Assembly: GCA_947623455.1 (NCBI GenBank)
Contig: OX392529.1
Span: 62,805,686-62,869,685, forward strand
Origin: Mimachlamys varia
Taxonomy: Eukaryota; Mollusca; Bivalvia; Pectinida; Pectinidae
Reading direction: 5' to 3'
DNA: 64,000 nucleotides
Shown: one piece after another, positions 44,201 through 52,168 of the stretch
Position numbering within the stretch: position 1 is the first letter of the stretch
How the letters are laid out: every line of letters starts with the position of its first letter
Notes under the pieces: model-generated
The model's input: the letters and a program-made list of their open reading frames with translations, nothing else
The model's database searches: none
What the model was told of the DNA's origin: nothing
Program-made: the position numbers and the translations under genes

Positions 44201-45894
44201 ATCTTTATCTGAGTATCTAAGTGAGTATATCTTTATCTGAGTATCTAAGTGAGTATATGTTTGTCACTCAGTTTTCAGCCATTTTCTTTAAAGCTTTGTA
44301 AGTTTTAATATATTAATATGATGAAAATTGTACTCTTTTTGTGACATTGAATGTTTCCATTAATTTTGCTTTCTGATACAGTAATGTCTTTCACATAGGC
44401 ATGGCTCGAGTGTACATGTTTCCCCCCCCCCCCCCTTAACACTCCTGTTATATATATCCTCCCCTGTTGTAGGTTTCCGCTGTTGCTATTGCTACCAGAT
44501 GAACCTAGCTAAGAAACAGAAGCCTTACGCTCCAAAACTGGACACTGTTACTCCAACAACTGGTGCTCGATCCTTACAGAAGTCGTCAGGTACAGGTAAA
44601 CATCCACATACTTGAATAGGTTACTAAAACAACCCAGGTTTAGTGTTGCAGTATCTTTGCTGTAGTATTCAAGTGAGGTAGCACTATAAGATGCTGTTGT
44701 AAAGACAGTCTCACTACAAACAGAACACAATACATCTCTAACACACACAGGCATCCACACATAAGGAGATATTAGCCAGGTGGCATATTACTAGTAGTTA
44801 GACCCTTATAAGGTAACTCCTGCAAATTTCTCAGAATTCTATATACTACATATAAATCATATTGACTTTATAAATTATATATGTATACCTGGTATGTACT
44901 GGAAAGTGCTTTCGGCTGGTCTATGTAAGGAAGATAGGAGGCTATATCAGATGTTGTATATTATTATATGACATAGATATGGTGTTAAGCTGGTAGCTTT
45001 CATTGTAAATACAACCTTGACATACTTTTAATGTCATATGGTACATAGCTGGTAGTTTCCTTGGAAGGAGTAAAACTACCGTAAGTTTACAAATAAAAAT
45101 GATGTTGGCCTACTCGAAGGTCACAAGGGTCAACAACTTCTCCTGAAATACAGAGGACATGATATATGGATGGCAGCTTCCTTGGAAGGAGCTGAACAAA
45201 GTTTGCAAAAAAAAAAAAAAAAAACAGAAAAACAATGATCTACTTTCAAGGTCACAGGGGTCAAATATGTCAAAACCTTCAAATGACTTCTTCTGAATAC
45301 CAAAAGGTCTAGAGATATGATATTTGTCTGGTAACTTCCTGCAAAGAAGCAAACAAAATTTGAGAATAAAAATAATCTTTCAAAGTTAAACTATTAGCTT
45401 CAGGTCAGTTTCATTTATGGTCCTCAATTCCTCAACTCACGATACCAAAGATACTTGATTTGTCTTCTGTAGGTGTTTCAAAGCCTGATGATGATGATGA
45501 TGGTGATGAAGAAGACGAAGAAAGTGATTATACAGAAGAAGGTAGTGAAGAAAGCTCTGAAGAAGTAAATGGGGACAATATTGTCACAACCAATAAGCAT
45601 AATACAGAGTCTCTGGAAAGAGTGGCAGAGGTGAAGGGTCAGGTGGCAGAGGTGAAGGGTCAGGGGGCAGAGGTGAGGGGTCAGACAGAGTCCAGAGGTC
45701 AAACAGATTCCAGAGGTCAGGCAGCAGCAGGAGGTGAAGAAGTAGAAAGCCTTACTAGTTCAACAGATAACATAGAAGATGATATGGAAGTAGACGGAGT
45801 GCATGTTTTAGAAGAAGAAGTGGAATCAGATAATGGGAAGAAAGTCGAGGAAACTAGAGTGGATGAAATGCCAAAGGCAGAAGTGTCAGAGTAA
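26215..45894 (+). CDS. LNPK: Lunapark, ER three-way-junction protein (10 exons, complete CDS)
   Basis: Lunapark stabilises three-way junctions of the tubular endoplasmic reticulum. The coding exons are 26215-26241, 30216-30257, 30542-30729, 31648-31706, 32002-32042, 32740-32826, 34899-35229, 38019-38192, 44473-44595 and 45473-45894: 1494 bases, 497 residues plus TAA. Order of parts: Met-Gly (G2 is the family's N-myristoylation site), short coiled coil, membrane hairpin (about 43-66 and 75-98), second coiled coil (106-146), Pro/Thr-rich linker (149-275), DRLLEYLVGDGPQNRFALIC and a zinc ribbon C298-x2-C301...C320-x2-C323, then an acidic tail. Vertebrate LNPK is somewhat shorter, about 430 residues. 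Introns 6 to 8 are dominated by tandem arrays, and exon 8 is flanked on both sides by copies of its own splice sites. Confidence 0.96.
29033..29487. mobile_element. TA-flanked pogo/Tc1-like MITE
   Basis: The ends CAGTGGACTCCACTTAATAT and, reverse-complemented, CAGTGTACTCTTCTTTATAT match imperfectly, and TA sits on both sides. The internal motif TTAATATCA(C/T) is repeated several times near both ends. TA target and CAGT termini point to the IS630-Tc1-mariner group (pogo-like). No transposase remains. Confidence 0.75.
29828..30080 (+). mobile_element. SINE-like element with triplicated tRNA head
   Basis: The A-box-like unit GGTGGCC(A/G)A..GGTTAA(A/G)GTGTCTGACA occurs three times in tandem (starts near 29839, 29898 and 29959). 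The units are separated by TACCACTAGCCCTCTACCAC-type spacers. After the last comes GGTCATACGATCGAGGCC (B-box-like) and a body with CACCCAGGTACTGG. Confidence 0.6.
30216..30257 (+). CDS. LNPK: LNPK exon 2
   Basis: Fourteen codons, TKPSTTDVLEQIEK (10-23), phase 0 at both ends. Acceptor TTTTGTAG|ACC and donor AAG|GTAAAA. It matches the conserved lunapark N-terminal segment that starts the first coiled coil. Confidence 0.94.
30542..30729 (+). CDS. LNPK: LNPK exon 3 (membrane hairpin)
   Basis: Encodes 24-85 plus two bases of L86: DITSLQKFRLRNQQQQKKFI, then GCLILYSIVLYIMAALALYF and VYFPPDWKNRLLYSSPLLVF. The first membrane helix (43-66), the short luminal P-P-D-W turn and most of the second helix are here. 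Acceptor TTTTCAG|GAC and donor TT|GTGAGT. Confidence 0.95.
30799..31158. mobile_element. hAT-like MITE in LNPK intron 3
   Basis: The ends CAGGGCTTTATGACCCC and GGGGG-TATCAGG-type complement (CTGATAAAGCCCTG) form an imperfect terminal inverted repeat. CAGGG termini are typical of hAT elements. The interior repeats TTCCCAATTT(C) in several places. An 8-bp target duplication could not be made out clearly. Confidence 0.55.
31648..31706 (+). CDS. LNPK: LNPK exon 4
   Basis: Completes L86 and encodes IWLIKKFLHWYFVKRITKN (87-105) plus one base of D106, the end of the second membrane helix and the cytosolic basic flank. Acceptor ATTACAG|A and donor AATG|GTAAGA. Confidence 0.94.
32002..32042 (+). CDS. 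LNPK: LNPK exon 5
   Basis: Completes D106 and encodes LALNELREKRKQI (107-119), the start of the second coiled coil. Acceptor TTGCAG|AT and donor ATT|GTAAGT. Confidence 0.94.
32430..32620. repeat. Four 50-60 bp tandem repeats in LNPK intron 5
   Basis: Units share TCACATTGTAT(T/C)(T/C)GTC and CTTGTCAGAAAA(G/A)T with variations (TTTTCGCATTGTATCCGTCA). The copies are diverged. Confidence 0.75.
32740..32826 (+). CDS. LNPK: LNPK exon 6
   Basis: Twenty-nine codons (120-148): LEEVMEKETYKKAREILQKF then DPARFKELE. LEEVMEKETYK is the most conserved part of the lunapark coiled coil. Acceptor GTGCCAG|TTG and donor GAA|GTGAGT. Confidence 0.95.
32836..33665. repeat. About 30-bp tandem array starting at the LNPK exon 6 donor
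   Basis: About 27 units on the core ATCTAGTTGTCAACTCCA(G/C)T with a variable ACAGTAATAT spacer. The first unit begins about 10 bases after the donor (GTGAGTGATGTTATCTAG), so the array abuts the exon without containing the donor itself. Confidence 0.93.
33666..34420 (+). other. LNPK intron 6 middle, no recognised feature
   Basis: AT-rich intron. GCGAACCTACGAAAATCGCA and a related CGCAAAAATCTGAGAG/CACAAAAATTGC stretch near 34180-34310 suggest the two ends of an old inverted-repeat element, which is not resolved. Confidence 0.35.
34421..34884. repeat. 18-bp tandem array ending at the LNPK exon 7 acceptor
   Basis: About 25 units of TTAATTCTATTACAATAG, with longer variants carrying TTAAATGATATTC and TTAATTCTTTTAC. 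The last unit ends about 14 bases before the acceptor GTTGACAG|CC, so the exon-proximal intron end is made of the array. Each unit ends in an AG. Confidence 0.94.
34899..35229 (+). CDS. LNPK: LNPK exon 7 (Pro/Thr-rich linker)
   Basis: Encodes 149-258 plus one base of G259. It is rich in Pro, Thr, Gly and Arg and contains a triple G-V/M-T-P-G repeat (203-223: GVTPGMRPGVTPG then QRPSMTPG). This matches the disordered, poorly conserved linker of lunaparks. Acceptor GACAG|CCT and donor AATG|GTGTGT. Confidence 0.9.
35340..36332. repeat. 31-bp tandem array in LNPK intron 7
   Basis: About 32 units on the core CATCACTAGAAATTCCCTGG and TACCGAGTCTC. It starts about 110 bases after the exon 7 donor and shows no exon sequence. 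Confidence 0.94.
36925..38018 (+). repeat. 17 extra copies of the LNPK exon 8 acceptor (62-bp unit)
   Basis: The true acceptor GTGACTTCAG|GCAGGACCC at 38018/38019 is the eighteenth member of a perfectly phased 62-bp array: first-base analogues run from 36965 in steps of 62 to 38019. Each unit carries TGTTACATGTGACTTCA(G/C), then (A)CAGGACTCCCGGGCC and TCCTCTG, matching the first 25 or so exon bases, and TCCTGTAGGTATTAAACTGT. Use of a decoy would read GAC AGG ACT ... TGT AGG TAT TAA, a premature stop. Confidence 0.96.
38019..38192 (+). CDS. LNPK: LNPK exon 8 (first half of zinc ribbon)
   Basis: Completes G259 and encodes 260-316 plus one base of S317: RTPGPPLPRPILPRERSTTD, RLLEYLVGDGPQNRFALICR and YCHSHNGMSLKEEFEYL. 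C298 and C301 are the first zinc pair. GPPLPRPILPRER and VGDGPQNR are highly conserved in lunaparks and confirm the start despite 17 upstream acceptor copies. The donor is CTAA|GTGAGT. Read-through meets TGA at 38208-38210. Confidence 0.96.
38193..44262 (+). repeat. About 217 copies of the LNPK exon 8 donor (28-bp unit)
   Basis: The unit is GAGTATCTAAGTGAGTATAT plus CAGTGTCT (28 bp), a direct continuation of the exon end GAGTATCTAA|GTGAGTATAT. Nearly every unit therefore carries a consensus-like 5' splice site, AA|GTGAGT. The first downstream copy has AA|ATGAGT, but the next (38248) is intact. Variants TTAGTA, GTGTA, CAAAG and ATATAAG occur in blocks. A 941-bp higher-order repeat is visible, with 41070 onward matching 42011 onward. 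Confidence 0.96.
44263..44472 (+). other. End of LNPK intron 8
   Basis: Unique sequence between the 28-bp array and exon 9. It contains a run of 14 C (44422-44435) that contributes pyrimidines upstream of the acceptor CCCCTGTTGTAG|GT. Confidence 0.6.
44473..44595 (+). CDS. LNPK: LNPK exon 9 (second half of zinc ribbon)
   Basis: Completes S317 and encodes 318-357 plus one base of G358: FRCCYCYQMNLAKKQKPYAP then KLDTVTPTTGARSLQKSSGT. C320 and C323 complete the CxxC...CxxC zinc ribbon. Acceptor GTTGTAG|GT and donor ACAG|GTAAAC. Confidence 0.94.
44596..45472 (+). other. LNPK intron 9
   Basis: Holds three diverged tandem copies of a block of about 110-120 bp marked by GGTAGTTTCCTTGGAAGGAG, CAAAGTTTGCA/TAAGTTTACAAATAAAAAT and AAGGTCACAAGGGTCAA (about 45045-45360). 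There is a run of 18 A near 45208. Confidence 0.65.
45473..45894 (+). CDS. LNPK: LNPK exon 10 (acidic tail and stop)
   Basis: Completes G358 and encodes 359-497 and TAA (45892-45894). It starts VSKPDDDDDGDEEDEESDYT, an Asp/Glu-rich stretch. Then come heptad-like repeats VAEVKGQ, VAEVKGQ, GAEVRGQ, TESRGQ, TDSRGQ (about 408-439), encoded by a 21-bp coding minisatellite, and a second acidic stretch. Acidic, low-complexity C termini are usual in lunaparks. The exact repeat is not conserved in the family as far as I know. Acceptor TTCTGTAG|GT. Confidence 0.9.
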
Positions 45895-45924
45895 ATGACA
45901 ATGTTGAGATGTTATCATCCAATT

Positions 45925-46235
45925 AAGGCTAACTGATTATATAGGGGAGATTTAAGGCTAACTGATTATATGGGGGAGATTTAAGGCTAACTGATTATAT
46001 AGGGGAGATTTAAGGCTAACTGATTATATGGGGGAGATTTAAGGCTAACTGATTATATAGGGGAGATTTAAGGCTAACTGATTATATAGGGGAGATTTAA
46101 GGCTAACTGATTATATAGGGGAGATTTAAGGCTAACTGATTATATAGGGGAGATTTAAGGCTAACTGATTATATAGGGGAGATTTAAAGCTTACTGATTA
46201 TATAGGGGAGATTTAAGGCTAACTGATTATAATTA
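45925..46235 (+). repeat. 29-bp tandem array in the LNPK 3' UTR
   Basis: Eleven units of AAGGCTAACTGATTATATAG plus GGGAGATTT start 31 bases after the stop codon. They will be part of the mRNA if, as usual, the last coding exon continues into the 3' UTR. Confidence 0.92.
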
Positions 46236-46924
46236 TGGGGGAAGTGGCACCTGTATTAATATATAATGAGTGGTGGACTTAAAGCTGGATCTGCCAGCTA
46301 CTGTTCCTTATACCTGCCTGTTTTAATACTTGTTGGGTGTTTGGGCCTCCCATACTGTTTATTCTGGAGTATCCCTTGCCTTATATACAGCACCTGGTTC
46401 TGCTGCCAACTATATCTGTCAGATAAGTCTGCTCTATCCAAACCTACATCAACCCAATCCAGAAATCTGCAAACTTGCCATATAACCTAGTCCCAGCTGT
46501 ACTGTACAGTTAAGATAGCGAAATCTGTGGGGGAAAATGATGTTATCTCGCCTTTAAACATGACTTATATTAATTGAAGAATGGAAAGCAGAAACAATTT
46601 TCAGTTCATAACAAGAAAATAGTGATTTGATAAAAATCAAAAATTCCTGCAAGAAATTTATTCAAGGGATAATTTTCTGAGATTTTATACACAGGTCTCC
46701 ATATTATTTACCATTGGTTTCACAGTTCCCCTCGGTATCAGTTACATAGGTTACCATTTGTTTAGTAACCAATGGTTACCTGTGTAACCATCAGTAACTT
46801 GTGTAACTAATAGGAAGTATGAAACCAATGAGTATTGTGTAACTTACACAGGCTACTTTTGGTTACACAGGCTACTTTTGGTTACACAGTTACCGTGGTA
46901 ACACATGTTGTAGTAATACCATTG
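46236..46924 (+). other. Downstream of LNPK stop, probable 3' UTR
   Basis: No array and no recognised gene. The open frame at 46266-46490 starts inside probable UTR and shows no recognisable similarity. Confidence 0.4.
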
Positions 46925-47850
46925 TTTACGATACTCATTGGTTACACAGATTCCAAATGATTTCACTAGTTACCATTAGTTACATAGTTACCATAAGTTA
47001 CACTAGTTACCATAAGTTACATAGTTACCATAAGTTACACTAGTTACCATTAGTTACAATAGGTTACACTAGATACCATTAGTTACATAGTTACAATAGG
47101 TTACACTAGTTACCATTAGTTACACTAGTTACCATTAGTTACATAGTTACCATAAGTTACACTAGTTACCATTAGTTACATAGTTACAATAGGTTACACT
47201 AGTTACCATAACTTACATAGTTACCATAGGTTACACTAGTTACCATTAGTTGCATAGTTACCATAGGTTACACTAGTTACCATAAATTACACTATTTACC
47301 ATAGGTTACATAGTTACCAGAGGTTACACAAGTAACCATTAGTTACATAGTTAACATTGGTTACACTAGTTACCATAAGTTACATAGTTACCATAAGTTA
47401 CACTAGTTACCATTAGTTACATAGTTACAATAGGTTACACTAGTTATCATAGGTTACACGAGTTACCATTAGTTACATAGTTACCATAGGTTACACAAGT
47501 AACCATTAGTTACAAAGTTACCATATGTTACACTAATTACCATAAGCTACATAGATACCATAGGTTACACTAGTTACCATTAGTTATATAGTTACCATAG
47601 GTCACACTAGTTACCATTAGTTACATAGATACCATAGGTTACACTAGTTACCATTAGTTATATAGTTACCATAGATTACACTAGTTACCATTAGTTACAT
47701 AGTTACCATAGGTTACACTAGTTACCATTAGTTACACTAGTTACCATTAGCTTCATAGTTACCATAGGTTACACTAGTTACCATTAGTTACAAAGTTACC
47801 ATAGGTTACACTACTTACCATGAGCTATATAGTTACCATAGGTTACACAG
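46925..47850. repeat. Tandem array of GTTAC-rich units
   Basis: About 26 units of 35-36 bp, each two half-units GTTACACTAGTTACCATTA and GTTACATAGTTACCATAG. Looser GTTAC-rich sequence precedes it from about 46720. Confidence 0.9.
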
Positions 47851-48196
47851 GTTCCTTTGGGTCCTTTGTTCTTCATAATCTCTTTTGCCTGTATGAAGTG
47901 AGAAGAGTGGGACACAAGACAGTCATGTGTAAAAAGTGGAAAAAAGAATCAGTATTATTTTAATGTTATGTATATGGTGCAATTTTATTAATATGTATTG
48001 ATTATTAAGGTGTAAGCATTATTGTAAAAAAGAAATCTTTGTTTGAAAGCATTGTACTTTTAGTTTACACGAAGCTTATTTATTGTCCTGTTTGGGTTTT
48101 ATTGGAATGATTTGGGAATGTTTTATTGGATCAACTGTTTGAAATTTCATCTTAAAAAAAACATTCATTTGAGGCAAAATGGTACACTTAAAGAGA

Positions 48197-48202
48197 AATA
48201 AA
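48197..48202 (+). other. Candidate poly(A) signal for LNPK
   Basis: AATAAA followed by a GT-rich stretch (GTGTTGTGTGAAAG...TTGGTTTTGTGTG), a plausible cleavage context. It would give a 3' UTR of about 2.3 kb that includes two tandem arrays. Other signals cannot be excluded. Confidence 0.35.
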
Positions 48203-48234
48203 AGTGTTGTGTGAAAGTATTGGTTTTGTGTGTT

Positions 48235-49060
48235 AAGTGCATGTAGGAATAGGGTTTTCTGTGATTGTCGTGTGGTGTGTTCTGTATGTAAGTCTGATTT
48301 TCTGGTATATCATTAATGATTTAGTGGTGAGTTTTCTGTGATTGTCACGTGGTCTATTCTGTATGTAAGCCTGATTACCTGGTATATCATTAATGATTAA
48401 GTGTTGAGTTTTCTGTGATGTTGTGTGGTGTATTCTGTATGTAAGCCTGATTACCTGGTATATCGTTAATGATTTAGTGTCGAGTTTTCTGTGATGTTGT
48501 GTGGTGTATTCTGTATGTAAGTGTGATTACCTGGTATATCGTTAATGATTTAGTATTGAGTACATGTAAGAATAGGGTTTTCCGGATTGTCGCGTGGTGT
48601 ATTCTGTATGTAAGTGTGATTACCTGGTATATCGTTAATGATTTAGTATTGAGTACATGTAAGAATAGGGTTTTCCGGATTGTCGCGTGGTGTATTCTGT
48701 ATGTAAGTGTGATTACCTGGTATATCGTTAATGATTTAGTGTTGAGTACATGTAAGAATAGAGTTTTCCGGATTGTCGCGTGGTGTATTCTGTGTGTTAG
48801 TGTGATTACCTGGTATATCATTAATGATTTAGTGTCGAGTTTTCTGTGATGTTGTGTGGTGTATTCTGTATGTAAGTGTGATTACCTGGTATATCGTTAA
48901 TGATTTAGTATTGAGTACATGTAAGAATAGAGTTTTCCGGATTGTCGCGTGGTGTATTCTGTGTGTTAGTGTGATTACCTGGTATATCATTAATGATATA
49001 GTATTGAGTACATGGTGGAATAGGGTTTTCTGTGATTGTCGTGTTGTGTATTCTAATTGT
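48235..49060. repeat. Tandem array with 93-bp and shorter units
   Basis: About ten units share TGATTACCTGGTATATC(A/G)T, TAATGATTTAGT and GTGGTGTATTCTGTATGTAAG. The full unit is 93 bp and includes GAGTACATGTAAGAATAG. A shorter form lacks that segment. Because 93 is divisible by three, open frames of about 115 codons appear on both strands. Confidence 0.9.
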
Positions 49061-49408
49061 AATTAACAGTGCTGTGTGATTTGTACATCTGACATGGGCT
49101 GGGTATATATTTTGCCCAAGTCTTGTCGATGATTCAGCTCTTCTGATGTTTATATCGTCTTTAACTTCGCTAAACTTAAAGACATGTCTTTAACATCAAA
49201 GAACATCTGAAACATTTGAAGTAAGATTACATGACATGAAGTTAAGCTTTACCTTTGTGCAGCACTAAAGCAATTTTGTGAACCTGTGTTACAAATTTAT
49301 GTAAAAATGTTAAAATCTTCGGGGAAAATCTTTAGATTTTGCAATGTTTATCAATGTGTTAATTATCAATCCAAGTGCTTCACTTTTATATATGATAATA
49401 TGGTATAA

Positions 49409-49568
49409 CCTGTCAAAACCAATTCTTGTCTAATCCGAAACCCCGTCAAGTCTGACATTAACTTTGGGGCCCTGTGTTTGCCTGTTTACTCGTATCCTAC
49501 CTCTACAAACCAGACACCTTTGTTAATTGGTCAACATTTTGAGCCCAGTGACTTCCGGTTTAGACAGG
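49409..49568. mobile_element. Possible MITE with CCTGTCNAAACC ends
   Basis: The left end ACCTGTCAAAACC and the right end, reverse-complemented, ACCTGTCTAAACCGG match imperfectly over about 15 bases, with TA next to both. Diverged and without coding capacity; pogo-like by its ends. Confidence 0.45.
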
Positions 49569-49871
49569 TAATATTGTAGTCATTTTTGTTCCTGCTATAT
49601 TTACCACGGTATGGCATTGCCAACATATATCCCTACTCATTTCAGTTGGCATTCATATAGGCTGTGAAAGCCATGGACCGATTGTTGATGTCCCTCCCTA
49701 TAGCAATGGCTATACGCTCTATCCATTAAACAAATATACCTGGTACACTTTACATAGATTATTTGAACTATAAAATGCTAAATAATGAAAAGTGTCAGTA
49801 ATTTTTTTTTGTTAGTTGAAATGATAAGAAATAACTGTAAATATATGTATTGAACTGTTTCCACATGTATG

Positions 49872-49934
49872 CATTGATCTGCTTTCAGTTGGCATTCATG
49901 CTGCTTATGAATGCCAACTGAAAGCAGATCAATG
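49872..49934. repeat. 63-bp perfect hairpin
   Basis: Two 28-base arms are exact reverse complements around a 7-base loop GCTGCTT. The left arm starts CATTGATCTGCTTTCAGTTG and ends GCATTCAT. A further copy of the inner part, TTCAGTTGGCATTCAT, lies upstream near 49643. Confidence 0.95.
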
Positions 49935-50001
49935 TATAAATTATTTTTATTCAGCAATAATTTGATATCGAGGTACAAAGTGTTACATGTGTGTACTTGT
50001 A

Positions 50002-50177
50002 CAGTTGAACTCGGTTATATTGAAACGCTTGGGGAAAGTCAAAATGCTTCAAATTATCCAGGATTTTAAATTAACGGGTGGATAAATACAAAGAAGTTGT
50101 TGAAATGGGAATTTTGTCTTCTTTCAAATTAAGCGATATTTCAATATATCGGAGTTAAAATTAAGTGGGTTCAACTG
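50002..50177. mobile_element. TA-flanked pogo-like MITE, 176 bp
   Basis: The ends CAGTTGAACTCGGTTATATT and, reverse-complemented, CAGTTGAACCCACTTAATTT form a terminal inverted repeat, with TA at 50000-50001 and 50178-50179. ATATTGAAACGCTT and its partner ATATTGAAATATCGCTT pair further inside. Confidence 0.8.
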
Positions 50178-51066
50178 TATAATTTAGATTTTATAGATTT
50201 TTGGAATGTTTACCAAAAAGTTTACATGAAGCGATAACTGACATACATTGTATGTGGAGTTAGTTGTTACCCCACAGAAATTGTGTGTTGGTTTTACTGT
50301 GTGACACACATGGTGTAGGGTTACACACCAGACTTCTCAGCTGTGCTGAAGTTGTTTATGGGATCACAGATGACCTTTACTTTTATTGATATAGGGTGTT
50401 ATAGAAATGAAAAATGTGGAAGAATATTGTGGAGAGCATGTACTGACAGCATTCATTATAGGTAAGAGTACAATTCACCAGCCGCTCCAACTGATGGCGG
50501 TGTATCTAGTCAGAGTATGTACACTTTGATTTGTTTGGGCAACTCATGATAATTTTTTCACATGATCTTCAAAAAGACGTAGAATATCATATTGTTTATT
50601 TCCTAGTTGAAATGTTTTTACTGAAAATTTTCCATCTTTTCTTAAAAATGTGATCTTAAGCAGTAACACCCATCTGAAAGCTGTGTATTCCACCCACCTT
50701 AGTCAACCAGCCGTCACCCAACAGGCGTAATGTTGGGGAAGGTCGGTGTAGATGACAGAATTGATACAGAGCCACAATGTTGTGTGTGTGTAAACATGTG
50801 TACTCTTCCCAATAATGTAATCGTTTTCAGGAAAGATGTGATTTCTTTTATAATTTGAATTTCCAAATTTGCAAACAGCATTGATACGTTTCAGAACAGC
50901 TTATTTATTGGTTTATTCTCCGATGTTTATTTAAAAACATTCCAAGGAAATACAGCTTGTGTCATCTCCATACAGATAATGTATATTAAACATATAGAAT
51001 AAACACCTTTACATTGTATACAGGTAATGTATATATATATAGGGGTTACACAACGAGTGGTTGTTG
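50178..51066. other. No recognised feature
   Basis: AT-rich sequence without a recognised gene, array or transposon. The same holds for 49061-49408 and 52171-52680. Confidence 0.4.
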
Positions 51067-51578
51067 GATATGGAATTTATTTCACTCAAGTTAATTATTT
51101 TTTTAAAGTTACAAAAGACACGAGCTTTAGCGAGTGTCTTTTGTTACTTTTAAAGGCCCAATATACGTAACTTTCTGCAAAATTTGAAGCGAAAATCAAG
51201 CTTAATAACTTATTATATTTTTAGATTTAGTTAAGATTAACTGATATCAGCAATATTCAAGATGAATTCTTTCGCGGTTACCGGTACAGGAGCATTTGAA
51301 ACACGCTATTTGTAAACACGCGTCCACTTTGAACCGTCTTTTACCTTCAGTTTGTTGTTTAAGTGGGCCCCACCTGAATTATTTTCAATTCTTTGGATTT
51401 TTTTGTAAAGAGTTTCTTGTTAGTTACCGCTCAGGTTTACTTCGTTTTAGGCTTATTTTTGCATGGTTATCAACTGGATTTTTTTCCAGAATTTTTCAGG
51501 ATCACGAAAATTTCCCTGAAGTTACGTATATTGGGCCTTTAACAAATAATTAACTAGAGTGAAATAAATTCCATATCC
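51067..51578. mobile_element. Large inverted repeat with a TTAA-flanked MITE nested inside
   Basis: Outer arms GGATATGGAATTTATTTCAC and GTGAAATAAATTCCATATCC are exact complements and continue through AGTTAATTATTT. Inside, 51154-51538 is bounded by AGGCCCAATATACGTAACTT and AAGTTACGTATATTGGGCCT, exact 20-base inverted repeats with TTAA on both sides (51150-51153 and 51539-51542), the piggyBac-type target. A third hairpin, TTACAAAAGACACGAG / CGAGTGTCTTTTGTTA with one extra T in the right arm, lies at 51110-51146. Confidence 0.85.
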
Positions 51579-52008
51579 AATAACCATGTGACCTGTTTCT
51601 ACCACAATACTGTTCAGTAGCAGTGTTGCTTTCTGTGAACCGCGGATGATATTTGCACGAGAACACATTATTTCGTATATATTCCCGCCAAATTGTGACG
51701 ACGACAACAATCAGCACGTTGCATTGACCCACATGATTTCCGGTCAAAGTTCAACTTCTCAACCAATCAAAAGTCTGGAAGGTCATATTCCACTCGTGGT
51801 ATATAACATATATTTATCCAACAGTCAGCATATTTATACAATGGTCTGAGAGTGGAATAACACAGGGTATTGTGGTAGAAATATAGAATAAACACCTTTA
51901 CATTGTAGGAATGTTTCAGTGATAGCAACAATTAGCATTTAAATACTTATGAAATAAAAACTCTTATCATTTACATAATTATGAAACAAAATCTCTATTC
52001 TTAAAATA

Positions 52009-52168
52009 CAGTTAAACCTTGTTATCTCAAACTTGTAGAACTTAAGATATTTCATTTGTCTTGGCCAGCGTCACACCCAACATTTGATCACACTTATTAA
52101 CACGAATACTCGGATAACTTGAAGTTTTTCCACTGTTCCTTTGACTTGGAGAAAACGAGGTTTAACTT
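52009..52168. mobile_element. TA-flanked pogo-like MITE, 160 bp
   Basis: The ends CAGTTAAACCTTGTTATCTC and, reverse-complemented, AAGTTAAACCTCGTTTTCTC match apart from the first base. TA lies on both sides (52007-52008 and 52169-52170). It belongs to the same end-type as 50002-50177. Confidence 0.7.

Noticed and set aside
36925..44262. CRISPR-like regular repeats
   Set aside because: The units are directly adjacent with no unique spacers, in a eukaryotic intron, and contain the neighbouring exon's splice sites.
46266..46490. 74-codon open frame after LNPK
   Set aside because: Lies in the probable 3' UTR, has no recognisable domain and is of a length expected by chance.
48474..49066. Paired open frames of about 115 codons on both strands
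   Set aside because: Created by a 93-bp repeat divisible by three. No recognisable similarity.
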